A stretch of 64,000 nucleotides of DNA from Pontibacter ummariensis (GCF_900188175.1 NZ_FZOQ01000019.1:1-64000); one strand, 5' to 3'; positions 40,888 through 51,202 are shown, counted from the stretch's first letter. The notes: generated by a model from the sequence alone, not told the origin. Numbers and translations: made by a program.

Positions 40888-41829
40888 TTATGATATAACA
40901 GCTTTTGAAGGGGATACTCCTTTGATTTTCTTAAAGCTTTTGCTGAAGGCGGCCAGGTCGGTGAAGTTCAGGGTGTAGGCGATCTCGCTCCAGCTTAAGC
41001 CCTGTTTCCTCAGCCCTACGCTCTCCCCTATTCTTTTCCTAAGCAGGTAGTTGTAGGGGCTGTCACCGAAGCACTGCCGAAACAGCCTATAGAACCTGAA
41101 CTCGGACAGGCAGCAGGCCTCCGCCACCTGCTTCATGCTCAGGTCCGTGAAAAGACTGTCGTCCAGCACCTCCTTGCCCAGGAGTAAGCGGCGGAACAGT
41201 TCCTTTCGAGTGGACAGCCTGGAGGTCTTCAGATTGTAATAGGAGCTGATCGCCTCTCTGTTCTCCTGCACAAGGAGGGTGATAAGCTCATAAATAACCT
41301 CTATGGCAGGCCTTTCAATTTTGTGTGAGGCAGATGCGTAAACAAGGTTATTTAAAAGGCTCTGTAGCTGCTTGCCAGCCACAGCCTCCCTTAAAAACAG
41401 ATCTGGCGTTAACAAATACCTGCTAATGTTATGATAGCTGTCAAGCTCATCTGGATTTAGCATCTGCAGTAACACCTCATTCACAAGCTTCACATCCACA
41501 TCAACGCACACGCTCCATGTCATTGCATTTTGTATCCCAACATCGAGGGTGTCCACGGAATCGTTGACAAGAAAGTATTTTCCATCTGAAACACTATAGT
41601 GCTTTCCCTGCAGCCAATAACTCTCCTTTCCTTCTGCCGCAAACTTTAAGCCCAGTCCACGAGGTCGGACCTCATCCTCAAAAGAGGTGAAACAAGAACT
41701 CATAACCCGGTTCTCGCTTGTTGTCCGCTTCAAACTATGATAGTTTGTCGCATCCACATGTACTACCTCACAACTACTACTATAGGCTGTGGCACCCGCC
41801 CGAAAAGGAATTTGTACTCCTGTATTCAT
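40888..41829 (-). CDS. AraC-family regulator, paralogue A
   Basis: A 313-aa regulator with an N-terminal sensing domain of about 190 residues and a C-terminal AraC HTH (about 205-310). The region FRRLLLGKEVLDDSLFTDLS and CLSEFRFYRLFRQCFG is nearly identical to the regulator at 50167, also 313 aa. The pair flanks the SusC/SusD operon, so both probably control nutrient genes. It reads in the same direction as the operon and lies downstream of it. Confidence 0.92.
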   Translation of the reverse strand: MNTGVQIPFRAGATAYSSSCEVVHVDATNYHSLKRTTSENRVMSSCFTSFEDEVRPRGLGLKFAAEGKESYWLQGKHYSVSDGKYFLVNDSVDTLDVGIQNAMTWSVCVDVDVKLVNEVLLQMLNPDELDSYHNISRYLLTPDLFLREAVAGKQLQSLLNNLVYASASHKIERPAIEVIYELITLLVQENREAISSYYNLKTSRLSTRKELFRRLLLGKEVLDDSLFTDLSMKQVAEACCLSEFRFYRLFRQCFGDSPYNYLLRKRIGESVGLRKQGLSWSEIAYTLNFTDLAAFSKSFKKIKGVSPSKAVIS

Positions 41830-42432
41830 TGATACTCTAAACTGATAAGCTAAATATAAAAAGAGTTAACTACAGGCAGCATACTCTGAGGTAAAACAGC
41901 AGGATAATACAAGATAGCACTGCAGAAAGATGCCTTCCTTTGTAATGTAGAACGAAAGGAATCTGTAGCTCCATAAGCAGTACTCAATACTTTCTTGAAA
42001 AGGAGTCTTAGCGTTTGAGGCCGGTTCCTTCTGTTATATGTACTATAAAGCATTTAAAAAAGAAGATAGCAATTTCTTAGCCTGCACACTTTGCTGCCTC
42101 TTCTAGGCAAGTGTAGCCGTAGTGGTCCCTCCAGGGTTACTGTTTGTTTAAAGTGAGATGAAAATATCAGTTTCCACTGCGGCTACACCTGTTCCTTTAA
42201 CCCTTAACCTATGACTTCTAAGTGTTTCTTTAAGCACAACACCAGCAAATCAATCTCTTTGAACCAGTAACTTTGCACAAAGGCAGGGAAAACCAGTTTT
42301 AAAACCAGCATTCATTTTCGAGAGCTTAAAGTTTGACTCCTTAGCCCTGACAAGAAGCACCCAAAGGCTTAACCTACTTCCTGTCCTTGGGGAACCTGAA
42401 ATTAATTATTCCTTTCATACTGGCTTCAGAAG
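41830..42432. other. Region upstream of AraC paralogue A
   Basis: No gene is seen. On the minus strand CTTGTATTATCCTGCTG (41898-41914) resembles the CTTGTAnAATnCTGCCT motif found upstream of susC and of the PDZ-hydrolase gene, and may be an operator for the AraC pair. Confidence 0.4.
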
Positions 42433-43188
42433 TTAACTCTGTGGGAAAGAGTTGTAGTAATTAATCAGCCTGACAGCATCTTCCCTTTTTTTCAACTTCA
42501 GCTTATTGCTCTTAGCGTAGCGTTTCATATCATCCTGGTAAGTCCCAAAGAGGTTATAAATGTCCTTGTCTTTGACTTCAACTACCTGGCTGTTGCTCTC
42601 CATACAGAGCGTTTCTTTCTTCCTGAAGCCAGACCTCTTGCTGCCTACATCCATAATGGGGGAGTAGTTTGGCTTTTCCCTTATCAATTCAATCCGCACA
42701 AGTAACTGTGCTCTTGCCCCTGAGGTGAGTATCTCGTAAAACCCAGTGTGAGTATCAGAAGGCCCCCCCAGGCTTTTACTGTTTATGAAACGGGTCTTAG
42801 GGGCTGTGTTACCCTCTTTCAGCTCGAACTGCCTGACGTAATTTCCACTCAGTACTTTTGTCCCCTCTTGTGTGGCAAGCTCAAGCACGTTGTTTTTAAT
42901 GTCATACTTGATCAAAACATTGGCTAATTCGTGTCCAGAGCTGGTCAATATGGTTCCCTCACTCCAGTCGTCCCGTAAGTACACGGCTGCTTCTACAGCA
43001 CCTGCTTTTTCACTGATCTCCTGAATGTTATCGTACATAACTATTCCCACCTGCTGCATTTTAGCAATATCCACTGGAGGTGTAACGAGCATGGGAGCCC
43101 CCCTTTGGGCGTGCGCCCATGCTGTGAACAGCACCGGGATGATAGTGAGCATTATTTTGATTCCTCCATTTTTCATAGTCGTGTTCAC
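42433..43188 (-). CDS. Secreted hypothetical protein, 251 aa
   Basis: The signal peptide ends TAWAHAQ, so it is exported. The mature protein is rich in beta strands, with no family I recognise. It follows the SusCD operon on the same strand but is separated from it by the terminator at 43227-43255, so it may be expressed less or separately. A start four codons inside (MKNGG) is also possible. Confidence 0.7.
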   Translation of the reverse strand: MNTTMKNGGIKIMLTIIPVLFTAWAHAQRGAPMLVTPPVDIAKMQQVGIVMYDNIQEISEKAGAVEAAVYLRDDWSEGTILTSSGHELANVLIKYDIKNNVLELATQEGTKVLSGNYVRQFELKEGNTAPKTRFINSKSLGGPSDTHTGFYEILTSGARAQLLVRIELIREKPNYSPIMDVGSKRSGFRKKETLCMESNSQVVEVKDKDIYNLFGTYQDDMKRYAKSNKLKLKKREDAVRLINYYNSFPQS

Positions 43189-43226
43189 GGGTTAAAGGCT
43201 AAAAGCTTTGCAGTTGTTAAGGAAGA

Positions 43227-43255
43227 GAAAAAGGGAGTGTTAGGCTCCCTTTTTA
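43227..43255 (-). terminator. Terminator after the SusCD operon
   Basis: AAGGGAG / CTCCCTT flank a 7-base loop, with A-runs before and T-runs after, so it can act in both directions. It lies 13 bases beyond the stop of the Lipid_bd lipoprotein gene. Confidence 0.75.
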
Positions 43256-43267
43256 CTAGTATCATAT

Positions 43268-43798
43268 TTAGTCTTTGTAATCGTCTTCTGGGAAACCAGT
43301 TCTTCTGTGACCAGATACATGATAGGTAGTACCTGGGTCATCGCTAAACTCAACCCGGAAGTAAATACTGTCTGTCTTTACTTTAGATCTGGATAAGCCG
43401 CTTCCGATGAATACCTTTCCGTCCTGGATGGTCACATTGCCATCAACTGGCTTTGCGTCCTCATCCAGCGCCGTGTTCACAGCCTCATTCACCGCAAAAG
43501 ATAGTTTGCTCATGTCCAGGCCGGACCTAACCTTGTAGTTTTTAAAATTGCCCCGGTCATCGACCCATATTTGGCTCGCTGTGTTAGCTGCTGTGTTGTA
43601 TGTTAAGAGAGGGGTATAGCCCACATGCTCTACGTCTTCAAACACGCCCGGGCTTGTTTCCACCTTGTAGGTCACCCACCATTCTCCTGATACAGGGTAA
43701 GTGGCTGTATATGTCACTTCAGGGTCCTCCTTCTCACAGGAGCTCAGCGCGCCCAGCAACAAGAAAAGGGAAAGACCAGGTATAAGTTTAAGTTTCAT
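43268..43798 (-). CDS. Lipid_bd-family lipoprotein
   Basis: A 176-aa lipoprotein with lipobox LGALSSC. The mature part, with YPVSGEWWVTY near its start and YNTAANTASQIWV, matches the Lipid_bd (PF12888) pattern of Bacteroidota proteins encoded with SusC/SusD pairs. It is the fourth gene of the operon, 23 bases after the previous one. A role in binding or handling the transported ligand at the outer membrane is inferred. Confidence 0.82.
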   Translation of the reverse strand: MKLKLIPGLSLFLLLGALSSCEKEDPEVTYTATYPVSGEWWVTYKVETSPGVFEDVEHVGYTPLLTYNTAANTASQIWVDDRGNFKNYKVRSGLDMSKLSFAVNEAVNTALDEDAKPVDGNVTIQDGKVFIGSGLSRSKVKTDSIYFRVEFSDDPGTTYHVSGHRRTGFPEDDYKD

Positions 43799-43821
43799 GG
43801 TGTTGTCTCTATGTGTTCTAC

Positions 43822-44457
43822 TTATTGTTTCTGCCAGATTCTTTCTCTACCCATGATGCCATAGTCTAGCAGGTTCACTTTTAGGGTCATTTTGCCGTTA
43901 CTGTCAATTTTCCCAGTACCACTCACAGTACCATAAACACTAAGAGCTGATTCTGGCAAGACAAGGTTCTCTCCGTCTGTGGTAAGGATATAAGCACCAA
44001 TGGTGCTCCCTCCCCAAACGTTAGGCTGTAGGTATAAACCTGGCGCCAGCTTTTTAACAGTGACCTTGGGAGATCCGGAACTGTAAACATAGTCCCCCGA
44101 GATGTCTACGCCTTCCTGCTCAGCAGCTGACAACACCGCCACAGTTCGCGTCACCTTACTGCTGAAGCCGTCTTTGTTTGTTGCTGTGTAGGTGATATCG
44201 TACACCCCTGGGGTATGGATGTCCACTGTGCCGGCTGCTGTTACTTCTATTTCATCCCCTTCTTCTGTGGCTGTGACGCCTGCCTCGTTGTAAGCCTCTC
44301 CCACGACCAGCGACATATACTGCTCTCCCTTCATCGTAAAGTCTGGGAAGTAAGTAGTTCTTGACAGCCCTTCCGAATCAAGTTCTTTCTCGCAGCCGCA
44401 AAAGAAGAAAGCTGAGAACAATAGAAGCAGTAAACAGGAAATATTTGTTCTTTTCAT
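43822..44457 (-). CDS. DUF5011-type lipoprotein with Ig-like domain
   Basis: A 211-aa lipoprotein (lipobox FFFCGC). After the Cys comes an Ig-like domain with VGEAYNEAGVTATEEGD and YDITYTATNKDGFSSK, typical of DUF5011 surface proteins. The second half resembles BT_2262-like proteins encoded beside SusD. The ATG at 44457 (MKRTN) was chosen because the longer frame overlaps susD and hides the signal. It probably helps ligand capture on the cell surface. Confidence 0.82.
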   Translation of the reverse strand: MKRTNISCLLLLLFSAFFFCGCEKELDSEGLSRTTYFPDFTMKGEQYMSLVVGEAYNEAGVTATEEGDEIEVTAAGTVDIHTPGVYDITYTATNKDGFSSKVTRTVAVLSAAEQEGVDISGDYVYSSGSPKVTVKKLAPGLYLQPNVWGGSTIGAYILTTDGENLVLPESALSVYGTVSGTGKIDSNGKMTLKVNLLDYGIMGRERIWQKQ

Positions 44458-44476
44458 AAGCAATGCTTTGTTTGAG

Positions 44477-45949
44477 TTATTTAACATCCCACCAAACAGG
44501 TTTCGTAATCGGTTCAGGTGTCTGTGGTGCGTTCGGGTTGCGCTGTACTTCATCCTGGGGCCACGGCAACCGGGTTGGGAAAAGCTTCCCAGACGTGATA
44601 CCCTCTACAGGATAAGTAAACTCCCCCGGCTGATAAGCAGCATTTGTGGCAGCGACCTCGCTGGTTTCCGGATACCCTGTTCTGTTTCGTTCCAGGAAAG
44701 CCTCCAGGCCCTGGTAAGTGCCCGCGAAGGAAGCCCATTTCTGCACGATGATCGTCTCTAACCTGTCCTCGAATGAACCGTTTGCCGGATATGGATACAG
44801 ATTCATCCTCTCGGAGCCGATCTGCTCAAAAGCAGCATCTACCCCTTTGCTGTAAAGAGCAGCCGCATCTCCTGTACCGAAGCCACGTAAAGCGGCCTCC
44901 GCCTGCAGAAAATAGCTCTCTGCCTCAGAGATGAAATACACAGGGGCTGTGGGCAGGATCAAGGCTCTTGAGACAGTAGCAGGCACCAACTGTGAGGTTG
45001 ATATGCCGGATGTCCCCTGTACCATCGCCTTTTGTCCTCCGGAACCCGGCAAATATACTTTGTCCAGGCGGGGGTCATTGTTAACCTGCAGGAACGAAAA
45101 GAAAGTATTACTTGCTTTCAGGTTCTGGTTTGAGTTCAAAGCGGTAGTCTGATCCATTTCATACAGCGGGTTCCGCTTGCTGGTCGCGTCCGTAAAAATG
45201 GCCATGTCCGCAGCTTCGTCTAAGAACTCAGCCCCTGATGCATATAGTGCTTTTATGCCGGCCTCTGCCACTTGTGGGCGCGCGTAGACCTGGCGCATGT
45301 AAATCTTCAGTTTCAGGGTATTGGCAAAGCGTACCCACTGCTGCATGTCTCCGTTGAAGACTACGTCTCCCTTACCTAGCTTGGCATCCACGCCACCGCT
45401 AACCGGTAGCGCCAGCGCTTTATCGATTCTTACTACCAGGGAGTCATACACTGCTTGACCGTCACGGAAAGCAGGACTTAGGTTTTGCTTTGTCTCACCC
45501 TGCCCCGCCTCATCGAACGGAATCCGATCATAGAGGTCGACCAGCACCTGGTAGTTGTAAGCTTCCATCACGGTTGCCATCAGGTAGGCGTTCCATTCTT
45601 TAGCAGCAGCGGCCTTTTCCTTTACAAACCTGTAGTCGTTTAAGGCACCCGCATATTGCTCTGTCCACCTGTTGTTGAAGGAGGTAGGCTGGATGTTAAA
45701 CTGGTCTATGCTAATATACTGGCTGGAGCCATTGTTCTGGGTGTAGTACTGGGACCAGATTCCTCCCAGTATGGCATATTCTCCACCTACGGCACTTGCA
45801 GTAGAGGTAATTGCCGCAGGCAGCACATACTCTACCGGAGCGACCACCGGGTTATTAGGATCTTCATTCACATCCAGAAACTCTTTGTCGCAGGACGAGG
45901 TGGAGAGTAGCGCAAGCGCTACCCCTATAGTTAAAAATGTCTTCTTCAT
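44477..45949 (-). CDS. susD: SusD/RagB-family nutrient-binding lipoprotein
   Basis: A 490-aa outer-membrane lipoprotein (signal ending LLSTSSC). FLDVNEDPNNP follows the anchor, and the helical TPR-like body has the SusD-like_2 pattern (WSQYYTQNN, then YNYQVLVDLYDRIPF). SusD proteins sit over the SusC barrel as a lid and bind the substrate. The gene lies 33 bases after susC. The lack of glycoside hydrolases nearby leaves the substrate open; this subclass often handles peptides. Confidence 0.95.
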   Translation of the reverse strand: MKKTFLTIGVALALLSTSSCDKEFLDVNEDPNNPVVAPVEYVLPAAITSTASAVGGEYAILGGIWSQYYTQNNGSSQYISIDQFNIQPTSFNNRWTEQYAGALNDYRFVKEKAAAAKEWNAYLMATVMEAYNYQVLVDLYDRIPFDEAGQGETKQNLSPAFRDGQAVYDSLVVRIDKALALPVSGGVDAKLGKGDVVFNGDMQQWVRFANTLKLKIYMRQVYARPQVAEAGIKALYASGAEFLDEAADMAIFTDATSKRNPLYEMDQTTALNSNQNLKASNTFFSFLQVNNDPRLDKVYLPGSGGQKAMVQGTSGISTSQLVPATVSRALILPTAPVYFISEAESYFLQAEAALRGFGTGDAAALYSKGVDAAFEQIGSERMNLYPYPANGSFEDRLETIIVQKWASFAGTYQGLEAFLERNRTGYPETSEVAATNAAYQPGEFTYPVEGITSGKLFPTRLPWPQDEVQRNPNAPQTPEPITKPVWWDVK

Positions 45950-45982
45950 AATGATGCTTATTAGTCTGGTAAGTGATTCCGG

Positions 45983-48900
45983 TTAAAAACCGACTTTGAG
46001 GCTGACTCCGAAGCTCCTGGTGGTAGGGCCGGAGGCAAACTCTCCGACTTCGCTTGTCAGATCGTTTCCAAATGTGGTGGACTCGGGGTCAATGATGTTG
46101 TTGTTCTCCGGAGTCCACATCAACAGGTTTCTACCCACCAGGCTGATGTTTACAGAACTGAAAGGGGTTTTTGCTATAAGAGCGGAAGGCAGGCTATAGC
46201 CAAGTACCACTTCCCTCAGCTTCACAAAGCTCCGGTCCCGCAGGTGCTCCCGCTCGACAGGAGGGTTATAGCTATCGTTCCAGTAGTTGGCAACGTTCTC
46301 CATGTCGATGGCGGTCGTATTTTCCCTCGTGATCAAGTTGCCGTTCTCATCCTGATCGATCTTTCCATCTCCGTCTGCGTCCACACCTACCACTGAGTTG
46401 GGCACGATAAAGGGCTGGCGGTCATTGTAGAGTGTGTTCGTGGTGTTACCAACAAATTGGGTCAGACGCTGCGTATAGGAGTAAAACAGGCCACCCTGCC
46501 TGTAATCAAGGCCCACCGAAAGGTTGACACCTTTGTAATCGAAGGTATTGTACAAGCCCATCAGGTATTTGGCCTGTGCATTGCCCAGGATCTCTTTCTG
46601 CGTCGTCTGCAATGGGAAACCAGTGGACTCATTCACAATGATATGCCCTTCAGCATCCTTCAGGTAACCCGGCCCTTTAAATACGCCAAGCGGTTGGCCT
46701 TCAATAGCCACGAAGTCCGTGTCATAGTTATCCGAGAGTAGCACTTGCTCCAGCCCATCTCGCAGCTTTAACACTTTGTTGCGGTTATTGGAGAAGGTAT
46801 AGCGCACATCCCAGCGGAAGTCATTGGTTTGCAACGGGGTAGCACTTAGCAACAGCTCCAGGCCCTTGTTCTCCACCTTTCCGATGTTCATTACCTGAGT
46901 GGTGTAGCCTGAAGAGGCGGCAATAGGCACTTCCAGAATCTGATCTGTCGTGGTTCGGTTATAGTAAGCCACATCCACATTGATGCGGTTTCTTAAAAAG
47001 CTTAAACTCGCCCCGACCTCATATTCGGAAGTGATCTCCGGCTGAAGTAAGCCGTTGCCGATCTTGTTGTCTAACTCATATGCGTTTCTGCCGTCGATCG
47101 GGAACAGAATGTTACCGAAGCCTAAGCCAATATCACCCGGTATAAGCACAGAACTAATACTATAGGGCTCTGCATCGTTGCCTGTCTGCCCCCATGCCGC
47201 TCTCAGCTTACCATAGGAGAGGACGCTTGGTAGGAATTCCGGGAATACCTCAGAAAACACAAAGCTGGTGTTGACCCCTGGATAGAAGAACGAGTTGTTG
47301 TTCTTAGGCAAGGTGGAGGACCAGTCATTGCGGGCGTTCAGGCTTAAGAACAGGTAGTCTCTGTAAGAGAACTCTGCCTGCGCATAGGCTCCGTACAGCC
47401 TTCTGAGGGACTCTGTGGTAGACACGGTGGCAGGGTCCGAGGAGTTAGACAGGTTGTAATAGCCTGGTATGCTCAGGTTTGTTATGTAGGCAAAGTTCTC
47501 CTTGCTGTACCGCTCGTTCACGTTATACCCCAGGATGCCGTTTAAGTGCAGGTCTTCCGTTAAGTCGTTATTCGAGGAAAGGATAAAGTCTGCATTCAGC
47601 TCGCGCGCAAACCTTGTTCGTTCGTTTACGCGACCGGGGGAATTGGTACCACCACCTGCTAACACGGGGCTGTCTTCTGCCAGGGTATAGGCAGCGATCC
47701 AGTCTTTCAGCTGCCCGTTCGAGATGTCACCGCCTCCGCGCGCCGTTGCCGTCAGCCAGTCCCTCAGTTTGTAATTGATACTAACGTTACCGTAGATGCG
47801 GTTTTCCTCATAATCGTTGCCGTTCGCTGAAAGTACATAGTAAGGGTTCTGTGCATATCCTGTAAAGAAGTTATCTAGGTTATTAAACTTATTATGTATG
47901 TCCTTAAAATCCACGATGCTTATGTCCCTGGGAATCTGGATCAGTTCCTGGAACAGAGTGGCACCGCCGCCGTCCCCCTGCCCAGTGGTAACAACCGATG
48001 CATCCTTGCGGGCAAAGTTTATGCTTGAAGAAGCGGACAGTCTCTTCCCCTGTGTTGACCCCCTGAAGGAGAGGGTGTTTCGTTTGTAGGAGTCCGCATC
48101 AGTGGGAACAATACCGTCTTCAGTGGCATTGCCGTACGATAGGTAATAGGAAGACTTTTCGGTGCCCCCGCTGATAGCCAAGGTATTCAGGAAAGACGTA
48201 CCTGTCTCGTAGAAGTCTCTCAGGTTACTCTCCTGTGCTTTAAAAAGCTTCAGCTGCTGGGAGTTGTCCACCACGTTGCCCCACAGGTGCTCTTTGCCAT
48301 GCAGTTTGGGCCCCCAGCTACCGTTCTCGTTGGTCAGGAACTCGCCGCTCCAACCCTGTCCAAAGGTGTTCTGCAGCTGTGGCAGGAACGCAGGCGCAGA
48401 AACAGTAGCAGAAGTTGTGAAATCAACGCTCAACTTCTCTCCGACTTTTCCCTTTTTCGTGGTAATTAGAATGACACCGTTTGCAGCCCTCGATCCATAT
48501 AGGGACGTAGCCGAAGCCCCCTTCAGGATAGAGATAGAGGCGATATCATCGGGGTTAATGTCGTTTGCGCGGTTACCAAAGTCCTGTGTTCGGTCCACCG
48601 ATCCTTCCTTACCAGCCTGGAAGTTCCCGGCACCGTTGTCAATCGGCACACCGTCCACCACATAGAGGGGGTTGTTGTTACCGCCAATAGACGAGTAACC
48701 CCGCAGGATTACTTTCGTGGAGGCACCCGGCGCGCCCGAGGCGGTGGAAATGTTCACGCCGGCCACTTTTCCCTGTAGGGCGTTCATCGGGCTGGAAGCC
48801 CTGGCTTTCGTGATTTCCGCTGCCTGTACTGTGCTTGCGGCATAGCCAAGAGACTTCTCCTCCCTTTCCACGCCCAGAGCAGTAACAATCACTTCCTGAA

Positions 48901-49207
48901 GCTGCTTGGTGTCCGATCCTAAAGCCACATCGACCGTGGAAGCCTCCCCCACCACTTTCTCAACGCTAGCGTACCCAATAAACCGGAATTGCAGCGTTGC
49001 CCCGGTTGCAGGAATGTTGATTGTATAACTTCCGTCACCGTCTGTAGCTGTTCCTATGGTAGTTCCTTTTACCACCACACTTACTCCGGGTAAGGGTTGG
49101 CCTGTTTCCGCCTCCGTCACCCTTCCTGAAACAGCCCGGTTCTGTGCCCAGGCCTGGCTGATAAGCGCCAGGAACAGAACCAGGTTCAATAAAATAGTTT
49201 TTCTCAT
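45983..49207 (-). CDS. susC: SusC/RagA-family TonB-linked outer-membrane protein
   Basis: A 1074-aa TonB-dependent transporter. It has a signal peptide (ending SQAWAQ), a CarboxypepD_reg-like domain (about 23-100), the TonB-box/plug region (EVIVTALGVEREEKSLGY, near residue 104), plug motif SIGGNNNPLYVVDGVPID, and a long beta-barrel to the C-terminus ending in aromatic/Phe (VGF). It imports the ligand held by SusD using the proton gradient via TonB. First gene of a four-gene operon read on the minus strand. Confidence 0.96.
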   Translation of the reverse strand: MRKTILLNLVLFLALISQAWAQNRAVSGRVTEAETGQPLPGVSVVVKGTTIGTATDGDGSYTINIPATGATLQFRFIGYASVEKVVGEASTVDVALGSDTKQLQEVIVTALGVEREEKSLGYAASTVQAAEITKARASSPMNALQGKVAGVNISTASGAPGASTKVILRGYSSIGGNNNPLYVVDGVPIDNGAGNFQAGKEGSVDRTQDFGNRANDINPDDIASISILKGASATSLYGSRAANGVILITTKKGKVGEKLSVDFTTSATVSAPAFLPQLQNTFGQGWSGEFLTNENGSWGPKLHGKEHLWGNVVDNSQQLKLFKAQESNLRDFYETGTSFLNTLAISGGTEKSSYYLSYGNATEDGIVPTDADSYKRNTLSFRGSTQGKRLSASSSINFARKDASVVTTGQGDGGGATLFQELIQIPRDISIVDFKDIHNKFNNLDNFFTGYAQNPYYVLSANGNDYEENRIYGNVSINYKLRDWLTATARGGGDISNGQLKDWIAAYTLAEDSPVLAGGGTNSPGRVNERTRFARELNADFILSSNNDLTEDLHLNGILGYNVNERYSKENFAYITNLSIPGYYNLSNSSDPATVSTTESLRRLYGAYAQAEFSYRDYLFLSLNARNDWSSTLPKNNNSFFYPGVNTSFVFSEVFPEFLPSVLSYGKLRAAWGQTGNDAEPYSISSVLIPGDIGLGFGNILFPIDGRNAYELDNKIGNGLLQPEITSEYEVGASLSFLRNRINVDVAYYNRTTTDQILEVPIAASSGYTTQVMNIGKVENKGLELLLSATPLQTNDFRWDVRYTFSNNRNKVLKLRDGLEQVLLSDNYDTDFVAIEGQPLGVFKGPGYLKDAEGHIIVNESTGFPLQTTQKEILGNAQAKYLMGLYNTFDYKGVNLSVGLDYRQGGLFYSYTQRLTQFVGNTTNTLYNDRQPFIVPNSVVGVDADGDGKIDQDENGNLITRENTTAIDMENVANYWNDSYNPPVEREHLRDRSFVKLREVVLGYSLPSALIAKTPFSSVNISLVGRNLLMWTPENNNIIDPESTTFGNDLTSEVGEFASGPTTRSFGVSLKVGF

Positions 49208-50166
49208 AGAACTAGTTTAGGATAAATAATTATTGATTAATTGGTAATTACATGCTGCTTCGGCATCGAAACACCGATTTAGGGACAGTCAGACAGGGCT
49301 TTGTGCATGGACGATTCCCACTTCCATGAAACTAAAGGAGAAGGAACGCTGACCTTAAAAGATGGGATAAACACCCCGCAGTGAGGCTGAGAGAACTACT
49401 ACTTAAATATTATCTACTTTATTTACCACGTTAATTTTCTAACCAATTTAACTCTGTGGCTCAGCTGTTCACTGCGGAGGTGTTATTCCATTTTATTTTA
49501 TGTCGTGTTTGGATCGTGAAGCCCGGTAAAGCCAATCGCTTTTCCGCTCTATTTACACCTGCAAAGAAACCGGTCTTTTTTAGAGGAATCTTGTACAATC
49601 CTGCCTATTATAATATCCAGCTAAAATTGTAAGGTGTCCTGATATGAAGAGGTGCCTGGCCAGGACGGCCACACATGTTACAGCAGAGGGTGTATCTTGC
49701 TAAATCAAGTTTAGTCCAATAATGGCTAGTAGATAAAAACGCATTCTTCATCTAGGAAAAATACCTGTCCCTATAAATGGTTTTGTGGCTTCCGGAAATA
49801 TAGGGTAATTCACAAACTGCCTCTTTCTGTTAAACGATCAGGACGCTTTAAGTAGCCTGTCCTACTTTCTTGTAAAGACTGACGCTTGCCTGTCAAGAGC
49901 CATCAGAGCTTAACTAGCAAACAGGAGCACGGGCAATCTATCAAAAGGACTGAACCCGCATCAGGGCCCCAATATTGGCAAGCGCTTCTACAATACCTGA
50001 AGCAGGCACAGAAACAAGGCCAGGGTAGCGTAAAGGCGCCGGGGTTGTTTAGAAAAGCCTGTTTTTAATATCGGAGCCAGGGGGTTCCCAGGAGGAAGTA
50101 TCGGTGAGCTTAAACTGAAAACAGGTTCTCTCCAATAGGGAGGCACCGCTACATGCTTGTAATTAT
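49208..50166. other. SusC upstream region
   Basis: No gene is supported in 960 bases between divergent susC and AraC paralogue B. CTTGTACAATCCTGCCTATTA with its extension lies at 49590-49610, matching repeats before the 54270 gene. A long untranslated leader for susC is likely. The short + frame at 49886-50068 looks like chance. Confidence 0.5.
49590..49610 (+). promoter_or_regulatory. CTTGTAnAATnCTGCCT motif upstream of susC
   Basis: CTTGTACAATCCTGCCT resembles two direct repeats at 54062 and 54175 and a diverged copy at 41898-41914 (minus strand). As copies lie near genes flanked by the AraC pair, it is a candidate regulator site or promoter element. Confidence 0.4.
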
Positions 50167-51108
50167 ATGGAGGATAAAGTGAGACAGAACAAAACAACTT
50201 CCGGGAACTCCCTTTACAGCGGAAACTGTGAGATTCTGCATGTGAACGACAACAACTGCAACATACTCGAAAAGATTAAGAGCGAAAACTGCATTATGAG
50301 CACCCTCTCTACCTCACTCGAGTCTGAGTTGCGCCCAAAGGGGCTTGCGCTCAAGTTCACTGCCGAGGGCTTAGAAACCTACTGGTTTCAAAAGAAACAC
50401 TTCCATGTCTCCAGCGGAAAGTACCTTCTGGTCAATGAGACCATTCCTGCCATGGATGTGGTCATCAAAGGGGTGCCTACCTGGGGTATGTGCGTTGATA
50501 TTGACATGCAACTTGTAAACGATGCCCTGTACCAGTTGCTATACCCCGACGATCTGGACGGGTATAACAGCATAAGCCGTTTCTTGCTCTCGCCCGAGCT
50601 ATTCGTGCGGGAAGCTGTCGCGGGTGCTCAGCTCAAAAGCCTCTTAAATAAGTTTATCTCCATCTCTGTCTCAAAGGAGTACAAGGCACCAGGGCTGGAG
50701 CTAATTTACGAGCTCATAACATTGCTTATACAGGAGAACAGAGAAATGGTCAGCTCCTATTATAGCCTTCAGACGTCAAAGTTATCTACCCGTCAGGAGC
50801 TGTTCCGCCGCTTACTCCTGGGCAAGGAGGTACTGGATGACAGCCTTTTCACGGACCTGAGCATGAAGCAGGTGGCGGAGGCCTGCTGCCTGTCCGAGTT
50901 CAGGTTTTACAGGTTATTCAAGCAGTGCTTTGGCCATAGCCCCTACAACTACCTGTTTAAGAAAAGAATCGAGAAGAGCATGGAAATGAAGAAGCAGGGC
51001 TTAAGCTGGAGCGAGATCGCCTACACCCTAAACTTCACCGACCTGGCCGCCTTCAGCAAAAGCTTTAAGAAAATCAAAGGACTTCCCCCCTCAAGGTACC
51101 CGCTTTAA
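50167..51108 (+). CDS. AraC-family regulator, paralogue B
   Basis: A 313-aa AraC regulator, same length and layout as the gene at 40888. The HTH half is almost identical (FRRLLLGKEVLDDSLFTDLS; LSWSEIAYTLNFTDLAAFSK) while the N-terminal sensing half differs more, which suggests the same DNA target but different signals. It is divergent from susC, the classic position for a regulator of that operon. Confidence 0.93.
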   Translation: MEDKVRQNKTTSGNSLYSGNCEILHVNDNNCNILEKIKSENCIMSTLSTSLESELRPKGLALKFTAEGLETYWFQKKHFHVSSGKYLLVNETIPAMDVVIKGVPTWGMCVDIDMQLVNDALYQLLYPDDLDGYNSISRFLLSPELFVREAVAGAQLKSLLNKFISISVSKEYKAPGLELIYELITLLIQENREMVSSYYSLQTSKLSTRQELFRRLLLGKEVLDDSLFTDLSMKQVAEACCLSEFRFYRLFKQCFGHSPYNYLFKKRIEKSMEMKKQGLSWSEIAYTLNFTDLAAFSKSFKKIKGLPPSRYPL

Positions 51109-51142
51109 CCCTTGACACTCCATGTGGAAGAGAGAGAAGGTT

Positions 51143-51202
51143 GTGCGCTTGCCGTCGCATGAGACGCTGGCTCCGCCATGCAAGAAAGGACAGCAAGCGC
51201 AC
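51143..51202 (+). terminator. Hairpin between AraC paralogue B and the receptor gene
   Basis: GTGCGCTTGC (51143-51152) and GCAAGCGCAC (51193-51202) form a perfect 10-bp stem with a 40-base loop. It lies between convergent genes and may end both transcripts, though no T-run is adjacent. Confidence 0.45.
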
